DNA of 64,000 nt, taken from Shewanella sp. Arc9-LZ (GTDB lineage Bacteria; Pseudomonadota; Gammaproteobacteria; Enterobacterales; Shewanellaceae). Where the stretch lies: positions 4,650,001 to 4,714,000 of the forward strand of contig NZ_CP048031.1 in NCBI RefSeq assembly GCF_010092445.1, read 5' to 3'. Shown here in pieces: positions 1-9,490 of the stretch (the stretch's first letter is position 1; each line of letters starts with the position of its first letter). Under the pieces are notes generated by a model. It did no database searches. It saw nothing but the letters and a program-made list of their open reading frames with translations, and had not been told where the DNA came from. A program made the translations under genes and the position numbers.

Positions 1-2
1 GC

Positions 3-1592
3 GTTAATGAACGCATGACCTTCTTTGGTGACAGTAATACCTTATTTGATACCAACATCAGCACTGGCGGCGCAGTAAATGAAGATTTTTCGATGCGTTT
101 TGATGGCAACATCACCAAAGGGGAATCGTTTCGTGAACACTCCGAAACCGACATTAAAAACCTAATGTTAAAGACCCTATGGAATATCGATGGGCAAAAC
201 AGCTTAGATGCCACGCTACAATATTACGATGCTTTTTCTGAGCTACCAGGAGCATTAAATACCGCCGCATATGAAGCTGATCGCGAGCAATCTCTACGCC
301 CTAATGATGAATTTAATGCCAATACTAAACGAGTGTCATTGAAATACAGCCATGTTCTAGATGACTCGAAAGTTATCGATTATGGTGAGATTGATCTCAG
401 AGTATTTGGTAATAAAAGTTCACGTAATTTTCAGTGGGATTTTTATGACTCAAGCAAAGACACCGACGGTAATTTAGGTACTAGCTGGAGTGATACCACC
501 CAGGATGCTACTCATCTGCGTAACTCTCCACGCGACTTTACCGTGTTTGGCATTGAGCCAACAGCAAGCTTGCTTATTGATGGTGATATTAGTCAGCACA
601 TTATCGCTGGCGCTCGTTATATTAATGAAGACATTAGCTACCAACTCAACCACATAGAAAAATCGACTCAAACAGCAACTCGTCCGCGTGACTGGCAAAT
701 GGATACCAATGCCATGGCCTATTATGTGAGTAATAAGGTAGGATTCTTTGACGACACACTATCGGTTACCCCTGGCATAAGATATGAAGATGTGCGCATG
801 ACCTTCACCAATGTTGGCCAAGATTATAGCCAAGATAATCACGTAACCGAGTGGCTTCCTGGCATCACCTTGGGTTATGAGTTCAGTTCAAATTGGTTTG
901 CGTATACTAATGCTCAACGCTCATTGAGAACCCCGCAGATTTCGCAATTATGGCCTAAAGATCAAACTCTAGAATCAGAGCTATCTTGGAACTATGAAGC
1001 AGGCGTACGCTTTACCCCAACAGAACGCAGTAACTTAAGTATTGCCGCTTACCGTATCGATTTTGAAAATAAAATCGAGTACGACGGTGACGTTAGTCTG
1101 TTCGTCAATATTGGCCAAACTCGTAATCAAGGTATTGAGCTAGAAGGCACTTACTCACCGATGTCGCTACCAGATCTGGTTCTAACGGGTGCCTACAACT
1201 ATTTAGATACTGAACAACTTGATGGAGAATTTGCCGGTAACGAATTGGCTTATGTGTCTAAACATCAACTTTCTGCCAGCGCTTTATACAGTATTAAGGA
1301 TGTCGATTTAGGATTAATGGCATTTTATTACAGCAAATCATTTGCCGACCTGGCTAACACAGTTGCAGAGAATGTATCTGGTACATCGGGTGAAGTGCCA
1401 GCGTACACCGTGGTTAACTTCAATATTGGGACTGAGTTTTTCAAACAAGATAATCACGGCCTAAAATTGGGATTATCCGTCAATAATCTATTTGATAACG
1501 AATACTACTTTAGAGGCTTAGATGTGTCTCCTGCAGGACGAGTGCCTGCATCAGGAAGATCACTGAGCTTAGATGTCGGTTACACCTTCTAA
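3..1592 (+). CDS. TonB-dependent receptor, FecA/siderophore type (5' partial)
   Basis: C-terminal barrel of an outer-membrane TonB-dependent transporter. The reading frame is open to the left edge, so the signal peptide, plug domain and first strands lie outside the window and the Met at 15 is not the real start. A segment reading ELPGAL, followed by a repeated pattern of Asp/Arg-rich turns, resembles the ferric-dicitrate/siderophore receptor group. The protein closes with a typical last beta strand ending in Tyr-Thr-Phe (SLDVGYTF), the BAM recognition signature. The ligand is probably a ferric chelate, but the plug and TonB box are needed to be specific. It is followed by a strong terminator. 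Confidence 0.85.
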   Translation, partial: VNERMTFFGDSNTLFDTNISTGGAVNEDFSMRFDGNITKGESFREHSETDIKNLMLKTLWNIDGQNSLDATLQYYDAFSELPGALNTAAYEADREQSLRPNDEFNANTKRVSLKYSHVLDDSKVIDYGEIDLRVFGNKSSRNFQWDFYDSSKDTDGNLGTSWSDTTQDATHLRNSPRDFTVFGIEPTASLLIDGDISQHIIAGARYINEDISYQLNHIEKSTQTATRPRDWQMDTNAMAYYVSNKVGFFDDTLSVTPGIRYEDVRMTFTNVGQDYSQDNHVTEWLPGITLGYEFSSNWFAYTNAQRSLRTPQISQLWPKDQTLESELSWNYEAGVRFTPTERSNLSIAAYRIDFENKIEYDGDVSLFVNIGQTRNQGIELEGTYSPMSLPDLVLTGAYNYLDTEQLDGEFAGNELAYVSKHQLSASALYSIKDVDLGLMAFYYSKSFADLANTVAENVSGTSGEVPAYTVVNFNIGTEFFKQDNHGLKLGLSVNNLFDNEYYFRGLDVSPAGRVPASGRSLSLDVGYTF

Positions 1593-1660
1593 TCGAGCAA
1601 GGTTGTTAAGATGGATGTCTTTAGCTTTAACTGAATAATAGTCAGCATGTTGTAAACCAA

Positions 1661-1690
1661 CAAAGCCTCAACATTAATGTTGAGGCTTTG
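1661..1690 (+). terminator. Rho-independent terminator of the TonB receptor
   Basis: A perfect 30-base palindrome with arms CAAAGCCTCAACATT and AATGTTGAGGCTTTG, followed by TTTT. It lies 69 bases after the receptor stop codon. The T-run is only on the plus side, so it serves the receptor and not the oppositely oriented chemotaxis gene. Confidence 0.85.
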
Positions 1691-1697
1691 TTTTATT

Positions 1698-1745
1698 GAT
1701 GATCGTATTGATGGTCGTATTGATGGTCGTATTGATGGTCTTAAT
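1698..1745. repeat. 12-bp tandem repeat, four units
   Basis: Four head-to-tail copies of a 12-base unit, GATGGTCGTATT in the two middle copies. The first copy has one change and the last is degenerate (GATGGTCTTAAT). It begins eight bases after the terminator. It is non-coding and looks like a slipped-strand expansion. The rest of the 1593-1894 gap shows nothing else I can name. Confidence 0.8.
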
Positions 1746-1894
1746 GGTTATCGAAACGAGGACATCCAGCTCTTTCATCAATGATAAATAGAAACGGAAT
1801 TGCCGCCGAGCAGATTTAGATGGCCACTACAGCCACGGTAAGATTAGCAACACACATGCATGCAGCCAATCTAAATAACACCGCCCAATAAACG

Positions 1895-3298
1895 TTAAAC
1901 AATCAAATCCTTCATCAACTCTTCCAGCACATCTGCCTGACGGCTCAAACTCTCGATTTCCTTTGCCGTCATATTCACTAGCTCCATCACTTGAATAGAG
2001 CTACTTCTAACAGAGTCGACATCATTGGCAATATTATCAGCCACAGCCCCTTGTTCCTCGGCAGCCGCTGCAATTTCCAAGCTTCTATCCGAAATATGCT
2101 GGTTTTGCTCTGCTATTTCATTAATATTTTGACTTGCACTTGTCATTAGCTGTTCACTTGATTCAGCTTCTTTTACCGTTTTAGCCATTACGTTCATCAC
2201 ACCACGACTATTGGTCTGCAGCGTTTCAATAATTTTTTGAATTTCAACCGTAGCAGCTTGAGTTCTACCCGCTAAGGTTCTTACTTCATCTGCAACCACT
2301 GAGAATCCACGCCCCTGCTCACCGGCTCTTGCCGCTTCAATCGCGGCATTAAGGGCGAGCAAGTTGGTTTGATCAGAGATGGCATTAATTGTTGCTATTA
2401 CCTCACCAATTTCAGTCGCGCTAGAATCAAGCTCTGCAACAGCAACTGAGGTACCACGAACTTCCCCTGCTAATTGATTAATCTCAACCAAGGTTTTTTT
2501 AATCTGAGCTTGGCCTTGTGTGGTTTTCTCAGTGGCGCGCGATATTTGTGTAGATGATTCTTGCGCGTGGCTAGCCACTTCTCGAATCGATACCGCCATC
2601 TCTTCCGTTGCGCTCGCTAACGAATCAATACGGTCTTGCTGCACGCTGGCTAACTGAGTATTTTCATCACTACGAACACGTAACTGAGCACTAATTTGTT
2701 GGATCAAAGCAACTGCTTCTTGAGTGGTTTTCACCAACAGATGTTCACGTTCTGTGACTCTATCAACCGTTCTTGCAATCAAATTAAATTCATTACGAGC
2801 AGGTGTGTAACCAATGCGAGACGCAAGGTCACCCTCGGCTAACCTTCTCAATGCTCCATAAATATCGAATAGACTGCCACCGATGAAGGTATTTACATAA
2901 TAAGAGCAAACAAACATCAACAATAAACTCAAGCTAATGGCAGTGATGTGCCATAAACCTAACCCAGTCAGAAAACTAGTGTCATCAACATAACTCAATG
3001 AATAGTCCAGCCCTGAAACCTGTGCGGATATATCTGTATTACGGCCAATATTAATCGCTGTATTTTGCAGTAAGGGCGCCAAATCAGATGCAGATAGCTG
3101 AGTCGCCGATGCCAATTTGGCAATCACATCCACTTGTTTTTGTGCTTCTACTGTTCTTTGTGAAGATGCCGCATCGACGAAACAAACGCCCATGACAACA
3201 ACGGCAAGCACAGCCGTAAAAAAAAGAACAAGAAAATTTTCATGTAATTTTACGTTAATTAAATACTTATCTATCCAACGAAATGCAACTTGTTTCAC
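1895..3298 (-). CDS. Methyl-accepting chemotaxis protein
   Basis: Inner-membrane chemoreceptor of 467 residues that signals through CheA/CheW. TM1 lies at about residues 22-44. A short periplasmic segment of about 75 residues follows, too small for a Cache domain, and TM2 is at about 116-138. Next comes a HAMP-like linker and a long coiled-coil signalling domain. The highly conserved hairpin tip is present ([20 protein letters not shown], followed by GRGF and VADEVR). No C-terminal CheR-binding pentapeptide is seen, as the protein ends KDLIV. The ligand cannot be predicted. It is a single-gene unit between the TonB receptor and the AraC gene. Confidence 0.93.
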   Translation of the reverse strand: MKQVAFRWIDKYLINVKLHENFLVLFFTAVLAVVVMGVCFVDAASSQRTVEAQKQVDVIAKLASATQLSASDLAPLLQNTAINIGRNTDISAQVSGLDYSLSYVDDTSFLTGLGLWHITAISLSLLLMFVCSYYVNTFIGGSLFDIYGALRRLAEGDLASRIGYTPARNEFNLIARTVDRVTEREHLLVKTTQEAVALIQQISAQLRVRSDENTQLASVQQDRIDSLASATEEMAVSIREVASHAQESSTQISRATEKTTQGQAQIKKTLVEINQLAGEVRGTSVAVAELDSSATEIGEVIATINAISDQTNLLALNAAIEAARAGEQGRGFSVVADEVRTLAGRTQAATVEIQKIIETLQTNSRGVMNVMAKTVKEAESSEQLMTSASQNINEIAEQNQHISDRSLEIAAAAEEQGAVADNIANDVDSVRSSSIQVMELVNMTAKEIESLSRQADVLEELMKDLIV

Positions 3299-3657
3299 GA
3301 TGATATCTCCAATAAAAATGATCAGTGATTACCGAGAGTGGCGCATCACCTATCTTATTCAGCAGGTAATATTGATATAAGAGAAGACGTCATTCGGTCA
3401 ATTATCAGAAATAATATATGACTGTCGTTAGCAGGTATTTCTAAATGACAAAACTGGCATCTAGATCACGCAAAAAACGGAAAAAAAGACACTTAATGCA
3501 ACTGAAAAATCACACATTGATAACCTTGCTCAAAAAATCGGCTAAAGTTGTCGTATGACGACCGTTGTTGGTTAAGGAGTAAATGTAGATGTAGATAAAT
3601 ACCGACATAGCTAAACACAAAATAACAATCACCTAGCCAACTTGTGCATACTTATTA
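3299..3657. other. Intergenic region, nothing identified
   Basis: About 360 AT-rich bases between two minus-strand genes. It must hold the chemoreceptor promoter. I see no convincing hairpin, riboswitch or coding frame. Confidence 0.5.
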
Positions 3658-4446
3658 TCAGTAAGCATTTAACTCGTTCATGTATTTCATCGGTGATATT
3701 TTCATTACTTTTTTAAACATGGTAATAAATGCGCTTACCGACTCATAGCCTAATAACTCAGACACCTGTTGCACACTCTGTTTATCTGAAAGCGCTTGTA
3801 GTGAAATAATGATATGCAGTTGAGTGCGCCATTTTCCAAATGTCATCCCGGTTTCTTTTGTGATCAGTCGCGCCAATGTACGCTCTGTTAAGGCAAATTG
3901 TTTGGCCCATTGCGGCAGTGTTTTTCTATCGTTAGGCTGATTTATCAATTGCTGGCTCATCGCTTGAATCACCACATTTTTAGACAGAACAAAGTCTAAA
4001 TGTTGAATAGGCATCTCAATGAGTTGCTCAAATAGTACCTGTGCAAGCCGTGCGGTTTTACTGTCTACACGATAATGCTGATCGCTACCAGCAAGCGTGC
4101 ACATCAACTCTTTAACTAAAGGCGTAATAGCCAATGTACAGGTATTTTGCGGCATTCCTTGCATGCTGCCATCAATAAATACATGACAGAGCTCAGCATT
4201 ATCTGAGGCGCGATTACTGTGAACTTTATTTGCAGGGATCCAGATAGCGCTATGAGTTGGCACCATCCACATTTTTGCCGATACCTCACAGGTAACATAA
4301 CCATGCAAAGCTAAAATTAACTGGCCTTTAGGGTGAGTGTGTAAAGGGATCTCATGGCTGGCACAGGCGTGCTCTATCTTGGCAATAATGGGTTGCGGCA
4401 TATATTCAAAATTCTTTATTTCATCCCAGCCAATTGCTTCAAACAT
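3658..4446 (-). CDS. nimR: AraC-family regulator, NimR (YeaM)-like
   Basis: A 262-residue transcription factor. An N-terminal cupin-type sensor domain (about 10-140, with IPLHTHPKGQL as the cupin strand) is followed by a C-terminal AraC double helix-turn-helix (about 160-260, with LTERTLARLITKETGMTFG and the second-helix motif VSELLGYESVSAFITMFKK). It is divergent from a CynX/NimT-type MFS transporter across about 100 bases. That matches E. coli nimR-nimT, where NimR represses the 2-nitroimidazole exporter. The assignment rests on family plus arrangement, and the true inducer here is unknown. Confidence 0.75.
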   Translation of the reverse strand: MFEAIGWDEIKNFEYMPQPIIAKIEHACASHEIPLHTHPKGQLILALHGYVTCEVSAKMWMVPTHSAIWIPANKVHSNRASDNAELCHVFIDGSMQGMPQNTCTLAITPLVKELMCTLAGSDQHYRVDSKTARLAQVLFEQLIEMPIQHLDFVLSKNVVIQAMSQQLINQPNDRKTLPQWAKQFALTERTLARLITKETGMTFGKWRTQLHIIISLQALSDKQSVQQVSELLGYESVSAFITMFKKVMKISPMKYMNELNAY

Positions 4447-4549
4447 AATTTTGTCAGTTTTTCGTTATTTAATGTCACTATCTCTAAATTATATCGTTCG
4501 ACAAATCTTTATACTAGCAACCATTATTAAGTGAAATCTAAAGCAGCTA

Positions 4550-5758
4550 ATGACGTTACAAACTGACAATACTAAACCACAGTCTCGATTCTCTGGCGCA
4601 TTACTCGTCATAGGAATTTTGCTTATTGCAGCTAATTTACGCGCGCCTTTTACCGGCATTGCTCCTGTGCTGGAGCAAATTATTAGTCACTTTGGCCTAA
4701 GCGGATCTCAAGCTGGATTTTTAACCACTCTGCCACTAATTGCCTTTGCGATTGTTTCACCTATGGCGGCTTTTTTTGCCCGAAAACAAGGATTAGAACA
4801 TGCCTTGTTTGCCGCGCTAATACTGATATTGCTCGGTATTGGAGCTCGATTTGTCGACTCATCAGCCATGTTACTCATTGGTACTGCCATTATTGGCGTC
4901 GGTATCGCAATTGCAAACGTGTTACTACCCAGTCTGATAAAACGAGATTTTGCCACTAAAATTGCGCTCATGACCTCAGCCTACGTGCTCACGATGGGAG
5001 TGGTATCAGGTGGGTTTTCGGCTCTGGTATTTCCGCTTAGTCAACTCAATGGCTTAGGCTGGCAACTGGCACTGGGCTCGGCAGCCATCATCACAGTTGC
5101 CAGCTTAATTGTGTGGACCGCTCAGCTGGGTAAACACACGAAACCAACTTATTCAGCACATCAATCGGCACCCTCGAAAAGTGTATGGCGCTATCTATTA
5201 GCCTGGCAAATTAGCTTGTTATTAGGCCTAAACTCATTTCTGAATTACATCATCATTACGTGGTTACCAAGCATATTGACCGACACAGGCCACTCGGCCG
5301 TTGAAGCGGGGGCGTATCATGGTGCCTTTCAAATTGCGACAGCACTTCCTGGCTTAATATTAATTCCGTTACTGGCTAAATTAAAAGATCAAAGCGCGCT
5401 AAGTTTTATTTTGGCACTACTCAGTGCAGGCAGTGCACTTGGGCTGCTTTACATGCCTCACTTTGCTTTTGTATGGACACTAATGCTGGGGTTTTGCTCT
5501 GGGGCCTGTTTTATTTTGGGACTATCGTTTATTAGTTTACGCACCGATGATCCGCACCAAGCCGCATCGCTTTCTGGTATGTCACAAAGTGTGGGCTATT
5601 TACTGGCAGCCGTTGGGCCTATGGTGGCGGGCGCGTTGCACACTTCAACAGGCAGTTGGGATGCGCCATTATGGTTATGTGCGATTGCTGGTGTGCTGTG
5701 TGCACTATGTGGTTTAGGTGGCGGCAGAAACACCACATTACATAAGTCGGTTAACTAG
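4550..5758 (+). CDS. nimT: MFS transporter, CynX/NimT family
   Basis: A 402-residue major facilitator protein with about 12 hydrophobic segments. It has the family's N-terminal signature ANLRAPFTGIAPVL and the stretch IANVLLPSLIKRDF, both typical of the CynX/NimT (YeaN) group of cyanate/nitroimidazole-type carriers. The start follows a divergent promoter region shared with the AraC gene. Likely role: export of a small toxic compound under control of the neighbouring regulator. Nothing in the sequence shows substrate specificity. Confidence 0.8.
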   Translation: MTLQTDNTKPQSRFSGALLVIGILLIAANLRAPFTGIAPVLEQIISHFGLSGSQAGFLTTLPLIAFAIVSPMAAFFARKQGLEHALFAALILILLGIGARFVDSSAMLLIGTAIIGVGIAIANVLLPSLIKRDFATKIALMTSAYVLTMGVVSGGFSALVFPLSQLNGLGWQLALGSAAIITVASLIVWTAQLGKHTKPTYSAHQSAPSKSVWRYLLAWQISLLLGLNSFLNYIIITWLPSILTDTGHSAVEAGAYHGAFQIATALPGLILIPLLAKLKDQSALSFILALLSAGSALGLLYMPHFAFVWTLMLGFCSGACFILGLSFISLRTDDPHQAASLSGMSQSVGYLLAAVGPMVAGALHTSTGSWDAPLWLCAIAGVLCALCGLGGGRNTTLHKSVN

Positions 5759-5942
5759 AAATACACGGCTTGATTACTGAGTTATGCACTTAATATCACT
5801 ATCCCGATCAAGCAAACTTCATTGGAGAAAAACGATATTGAGCAACATCAGGTCAAGCCGAAAATGTTGTAGGTCACTTCAAAAATAAATCATTGAGATA
5901 AACGAGTTGCGGTCACGACAGAGTATCTACCGCACCGGACGC

Positions 5943-6491
5943 TTACACCCAATAAACAGGATAGTGACGCTTGGGGTCTGTGGAAAGGTTATTGACCACT
6001 AACGCGACGATCAGGAGTAATACCGTACCTAAAAAAACTGGCATTAAGGCATAAAGAAAGCCTAGCTGATGCACGTTTTCACCACCAATAACAGCAATCA
6101 ATGCTGTGGCACCGCCAGGCGGATGAAGGGTTCTGGTAAAGTACATTAACGCAATAGATAGTGATACAGCCAAAGCGCAGGCAAGCACGATATAATCAGT
6201 AAAAACTTGATAAACTGCAACACCAATTAACGCTGATATTACGCTACCACCTATTAAATTACGGGGCTGAGAAAACTCCGCTAAGGGGGCACCGTAAACC
6301 AACACTGCTGACGCACCAAAAGACCCTATTACAAACATGCTCCCCATAGGATTCGCGGCCGTATAAAACGCTAAGCCTGCAACTAAATAAATACCACAAA
6401 ATGCGCCAATCCATGACCAAATAATTTTCTTAAGCGGTTGCCTGGGAGGACAAATATCCTTTGATCTCATGCGAGTAAAATAGAATCTCAT
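5943..6491 (-). CDS. HPP-family membrane protein
   Basis: Small integral membrane protein with four to five hydrophobic segments. It carries the family-defining HPPGGATALIAV motif, the source of the name HPP. Some HPP proteins act as nitrite transporters in chloroplasts and cyanobacteria; the role in proteobacteria is unsettled. The frame is open up to 6590, but that longer N-terminus is polar and unlike the family. I favour Met at 6491, with 6470 as alternative. The C-terminus is intact and ends near HYPVYWV. Confidence 0.8.
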   Translation of the reverse strand: MRFYFTRMRSKDICPPRQPLKKIIWSWIGAFCGIYLVAGLAFYTAANPMGSMFVIGSFGASAVLVYGAPLAEFSQPRNLIGGSVISALIGVAVYQVFTDYIVLACALAVSLSIALMYFTRTLHPPGGATALIAVIGGENVHQLGFLYALMPVFLGTVLLLIVALVVNNLSTDPKRHYPVYWV

Positions 6492-6667
6492 TATGTTAAT
6501 CCGAGTGAAATAGAGTGATGCGTTATTAGTGTGTGATCTGCGGAATACGGTTGCGAGCAGCAAATTAGCGCTAAAGAAACACAATTGCAATTACACCTAA
6601 CCAAAATCCTCTTGGAAATAAGGTAATGCTACTTTAGTGATCTCGTGATGATCTAATGATGTGAATA

Positions 6668-7585
6668 TTAATGAGATAAAGACGGTTTTTTGGTTCTAGT
6701 GACTAAAAAACAAATAAGAGAGCCTAACGTGACCAATGCTACGCCCTGCCAAAATGACCCCGTGAGCGAAATCGACAAATAAACAGAAGCAAACATGGTC
6801 GAAAACACTGGGGTAAAATATGACAAGGTGCCTAACAATATAATATTTCCACCAATAATGGCTTGGTTCCACAAAGCATAACCGGTGCCGATTACCATAC
6901 CAGCAAGTAATAGTGTAAACGTTGATGGTAAGGTGAAGTGTAAACTGGGTTCATTACTTAAAAAATATTGTATCCATAACGTTGTCGCTGTCGCACTAAA
7001 AAACAGTGTAATGGCATTTTTTCCGTTACTGATTTTTTGAGTGACTACGCAATAAATCGCCCAAATAAATGCCGCTGAAAAGGCCATAGAATAGGTTAAT
7101 GGGTTGTCCGAAATATTACTTAACAACAGACTAAGTGAAATACCCTGGTCGCCAGCAATACACCAAGCAACACCTGTAAATGCCAACAAAATACTCGGGT
7201 AAACCAAAACATTCACTTTGTTACGACTAATAATAACGCTTAACAATATCGTCAGCGCAGGCCATAAGTAGTTAATAATCGACATTTCCATTGCTTGAAG
7301 TCGGCTATTGGCCATGCCTAAAGATAATGCGAGGCAGATTTCATAAGTGACAAATAACCCGCCGCCGATAAATAAATATCGTTTAGGGTAATCTTTTATT
7401 TTGGGTATTCCCATAACCGACATTAGAAATAACGCACTGACGGTATACATCATTGCAGCACCAGCAATGGGACTAAATAATTCGGATAAATCGCGGATTA
7501 ATGCCGTGACGGTACTCCACAGCAAAATGGCAATAACGCCATAAAATGTATACTTATTGTCGCGAATATAAGACACCAAACCCAC
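6668..7585 (-). CDS. yddG: YddG-like aromatic amino acid exporter (DMT/EamA)
   Basis: A 305-residue drug/metabolite transporter with ten hydrophobic helices. Several blocks match E. coli YddG closely: AILLWST near the N-terminus, YEICLALSLG, MSIINYLWPALTILL, the AFIWAIYCVVT segment and SYFTPVFS. YddG exports aromatic amino acids and, in Salmonella, has been linked to methyl viologen efflux. It starts with GTG two bases after the rsmJ stop codon, so the two genes are almost certainly co-transcribed and probably translationally coupled. Confidence 0.88.
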   Translation of the reverse strand: MGLVSYIRDNKYTFYGVIAILLWSTVTALIRDLSELFSPIAGAAMMYTVSALFLMSVMGIPKIKDYPKRYLFIGGGLFVTYEICLALSLGMANSRLQAMEMSIINYLWPALTILLSVIISRNKVNVLVYPSILLAFTGVAWCIAGDQGISLSLLLSNISDNPLTYSMAFSAAFIWAIYCVVTQKISNGKNAITLFFSATATTLWIQYFLSNEPSLHFTLPSTFTLLLAGMVIGTGYALWNQAIIGGNIILLGTLSYFTPVFSTMFASVYLSISLTGSFWQGVALVTLGSLICFLVTRTKKPSLSH

Positions 7586-7587
7586 CG

Positions 7588-8364
7588 TTATTTCATCGCG
7601 GATTTTACGTAGACATCAAAGCGGTTTTTTTTCTGCGCTAACACCATACTCGGTTTAACACCATTCAAGTCTTCTGCGTAATCAGGACGCTTTACTACCA
7701 CGCGCTTAGTGGCGAGTGCCATAGCGGGTGCTAACAGTCCATCTGCATCTAAGTCTGCGCCGACCAGAGTTTGAAACACGCGCATTTCTTTTTTAACCAG
7801 GGCTGATTTTTCACGGTGTGGGTACATAGGGTCAAGATAAACAACATCGATCTCAGTGCCAGACGACTTCGCGGCGTCGGCTAACGCGCTGATACTTGAG
7901 CCGTGAAATAAGCTCATCAAATCGCGCATCCACTCGCCTATTTCAGCGTCTTCATAAGCGCGGCGTAAACCATCTTCAAGCAATGCCGCCACTACAGGAT
8001 GACGCTCAACCATAATCACTTTACAACCTAGGCTTGCCAGTACAAAAGCATCTCGACCAAGCCCTGCGGTGCCATCAACAACGGTGGGTGTTACCCCTTG
8101 CTTTAGCCCGACAGCTTTAGCAATCGATTGACCGCGTCCACCACCAAACTTACGTCGATGCGCCACAGCACCAGACACAAAGTCAACGCTAATGCCGTCA
8201 AGCTTAGGCTCATCTCGCTTATGTAAACTCAAGCAGTTTTGCTCGAAACGCAATTCAAAAGCGGCGTCTTTGTCCCACACCAACTGCCAGCGCTGGGCTA
8301 TATCGACTAATGAGGGATACTGCTGATTAAAGAAGATAGGTGTCTGCAACAAGATGATTACCAT
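7588..8364 (-). CDS. rsmJ: 16S rRNA (guanine-1516-N2)-methyltransferase
   Basis: RsmJ (YhiQ), a SAM-dependent enzyme that methylates G1516 of 16S rRNA. Diagnostic blocks are [21 protein letters not shown], the SAM-binding [29 protein letters not shown], the catalytic [20 protein letters not shown], and [13 protein letters not shown]. The frame is open to 8415, but residues before Met at 8364 do not look like the family. The true start may even be a TTG a few codons later. It heads an operon with yddG and is divergent from rlmJ. Confidence 0.93.
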   Translation of the reverse strand: MVIILLQTPIFFNQQYPSLVDIAQRWQLVWDKDAAFELRFEQNCLSLHKRDEPKLDGISVDFVSGAVAHRRKFGGGRGQSIAKAVGLKQGVTPTVVDGTAGLGRDAFVLASLGCKVIMVERHPVVAALLEDGLRRAYEDAEIGEWMRDLMSLFHGSSISALADAAKSSGTEIDVVYLDPMYPHREKSALVKKEMRVFQTLVGADLDADGLLAPAMALATKRVVVKRPDYAEDLNGVKPSMVLAQKKNRFDVYVKSAMK

Positions 8365-8494
8365 GCCAATGTAAGAAACTACGCCATTATGCCAAAAGCC
8401 ATCACCAGTGAACACCTATACCTCGCGCGCTAGAAAACTTATAATGTCGCTATTACACAGTTTTTGCTGTCTCATTTAGTAAATGGAAATGCCC

Positions 8495-9340
8495 ATGCTC
8501 AGTTATCGCCACGGTTATCATGCAGGCAATTATGCCGATGTACTTAAGCACTCTATGCTTATTCAAGTATTAAAAGCCATGCAGAAAAAAGATAAACCTT
8601 ATGTGTATATCGATACTCATGCAGGCGCAGGTGCTTACTCATTAACCGATGAGTTCGCCCAAAAAACCGGAGAGTATTTAGAGGGTGTTGCCAAACTATG
8701 GGACCACGCTAATTTACCCACTGCATTGGCCAACTATGTTGAAACTGTGCAGCACTTTAACACTGAGTTTGATGGCGAGTTAACCGTGTACCCTGGCTCA
8801 CCCGCTATTGTAGATGTTGAGCTTCGTCCGCAAGATCGTATGGTGTTACACGAACTCCACGGTACTGACCATGAGTTATTAGCAGATTATTTTGTTGAAG
8901 ACAAACAAGTCAAAGTCATTAAAGGTGATGGTTTACAGGGATTAATTGCCGCGGTACCGCCATTAGAACGTCGTGGAGTGATATTAATCGACCCAAGTTA
9001 TGAAATGAAAACTGACTATCAAGATGTTGCTCAAGCCATCATTAAAGCCCACAAACGCTTTGCAACAGGGACATTTCTTTTATGGTATCCAGTGGTCAAA
9101 CGTGAGCAAACAGAAGCAATGTTAACGCTACTAAAAAATAGTGGCATTAAGAGACAACTGCGTATTGAACAAGCGGTGAGTGCTGACAGTGACGAGTTTG
9201 GTATGACGGCCGCGGGTTTATGGGTAATAAACCCACCTTGGCAATTGGATGTATTGGCTAAAGAGGCGTTAGATTATTTGACGCCACTATTAGGCCGTGC
9301 TGACGGTCATACTACTGTGAAGTGGGAAGTGGACGAATAA
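8495..9340 (+). CDS. rlmJ: 23S rRNA (adenine-2030-N6)-methyltransferase
   Basis: RlmJ (YhiR) methylates A2030 of 23S rRNA. The start at 8495 gives MLSYRHGYHAGNYADVLKH, matching the family N-terminus; an ATG 12 bases earlier is in frame. The SAM-binding block is DTHAGAGAYS. Further family blocks are LWYPVVKREQ and the C-terminal MTAAGLWVINPPW. The catalytic motif IV, normally Asp-Pro-Pro-Tyr, reads Asp-Pro-Ser-Tyr (LIDPSYEMKTDYQ). It is divergent from rsmJ, so two rRNA methyltransferase genes share one promoter region containing a TATAAT at 8440. Confidence 0.93.
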   Translation: MLSYRHGYHAGNYADVLKHSMLIQVLKAMQKKDKPYVYIDTHAGAGAYSLTDEFAQKTGEYLEGVAKLWDHANLPTALANYVETVQHFNTEFDGELTVYPGSPAIVDVELRPQDRMVLHELHGTDHELLADYFVEDKQVKVIKGDGLQGLIAAVPPLERRGVILIDPSYEMKTDYQDVAQAIIKAHKRFATGTFLLWYPVVKREQTEAMLTLLKNSGIKRQLRIEQAVSADSDEFGMTAAGLWVINPPWQLDVLAKEALDYLTPLLGRADGHTTVKWEVDE

Positions 9341-9405
9341 TTTACCCTCCGCAGGGTTTATGTTGCTGTGCTATGTGAAGAATGATTGCTGATTATTGAT
9401 TATAT

Positions 9406-9459
9406 AAAAATGCCCAAACCGAAAAATGCCCAAACCGCTGCAACGGTTTGGGCATTTTT
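9406..9459 (+). terminator. Terminator with a tandemly duplicated 5' arm
   Basis: The right arm CGGTTTGGGCATTTTT (9444-9459) pairs perfectly with AAAAATGCCCAAACCG at 9422-9437 across a six-base loop. The same 16-base left arm also occurs immediately upstream at 9406-9421. The structure serves rlmJ on the plus strand. Because both arms end in A/T runs it could also work for the oppositely oriented M28 peptidase gene that ends at 9491. Confidence 0.85.
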
Positions 9460-9490
9460 GTTGGTTATCTTTAATTGCTGTTACAGAGCG

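Noticed and set aside
1698..1745. Possible CRISPR-like or regulatory repeat array
   Set aside because: Units are 12 bp with no spacers, so this is a simple tandem repeat.
3117..3380. Plus-strand frame antisense to the chemoreceptor start
   Set aside because: It is a shadow of a well-supported minus-strand gene, with unnatural composition.
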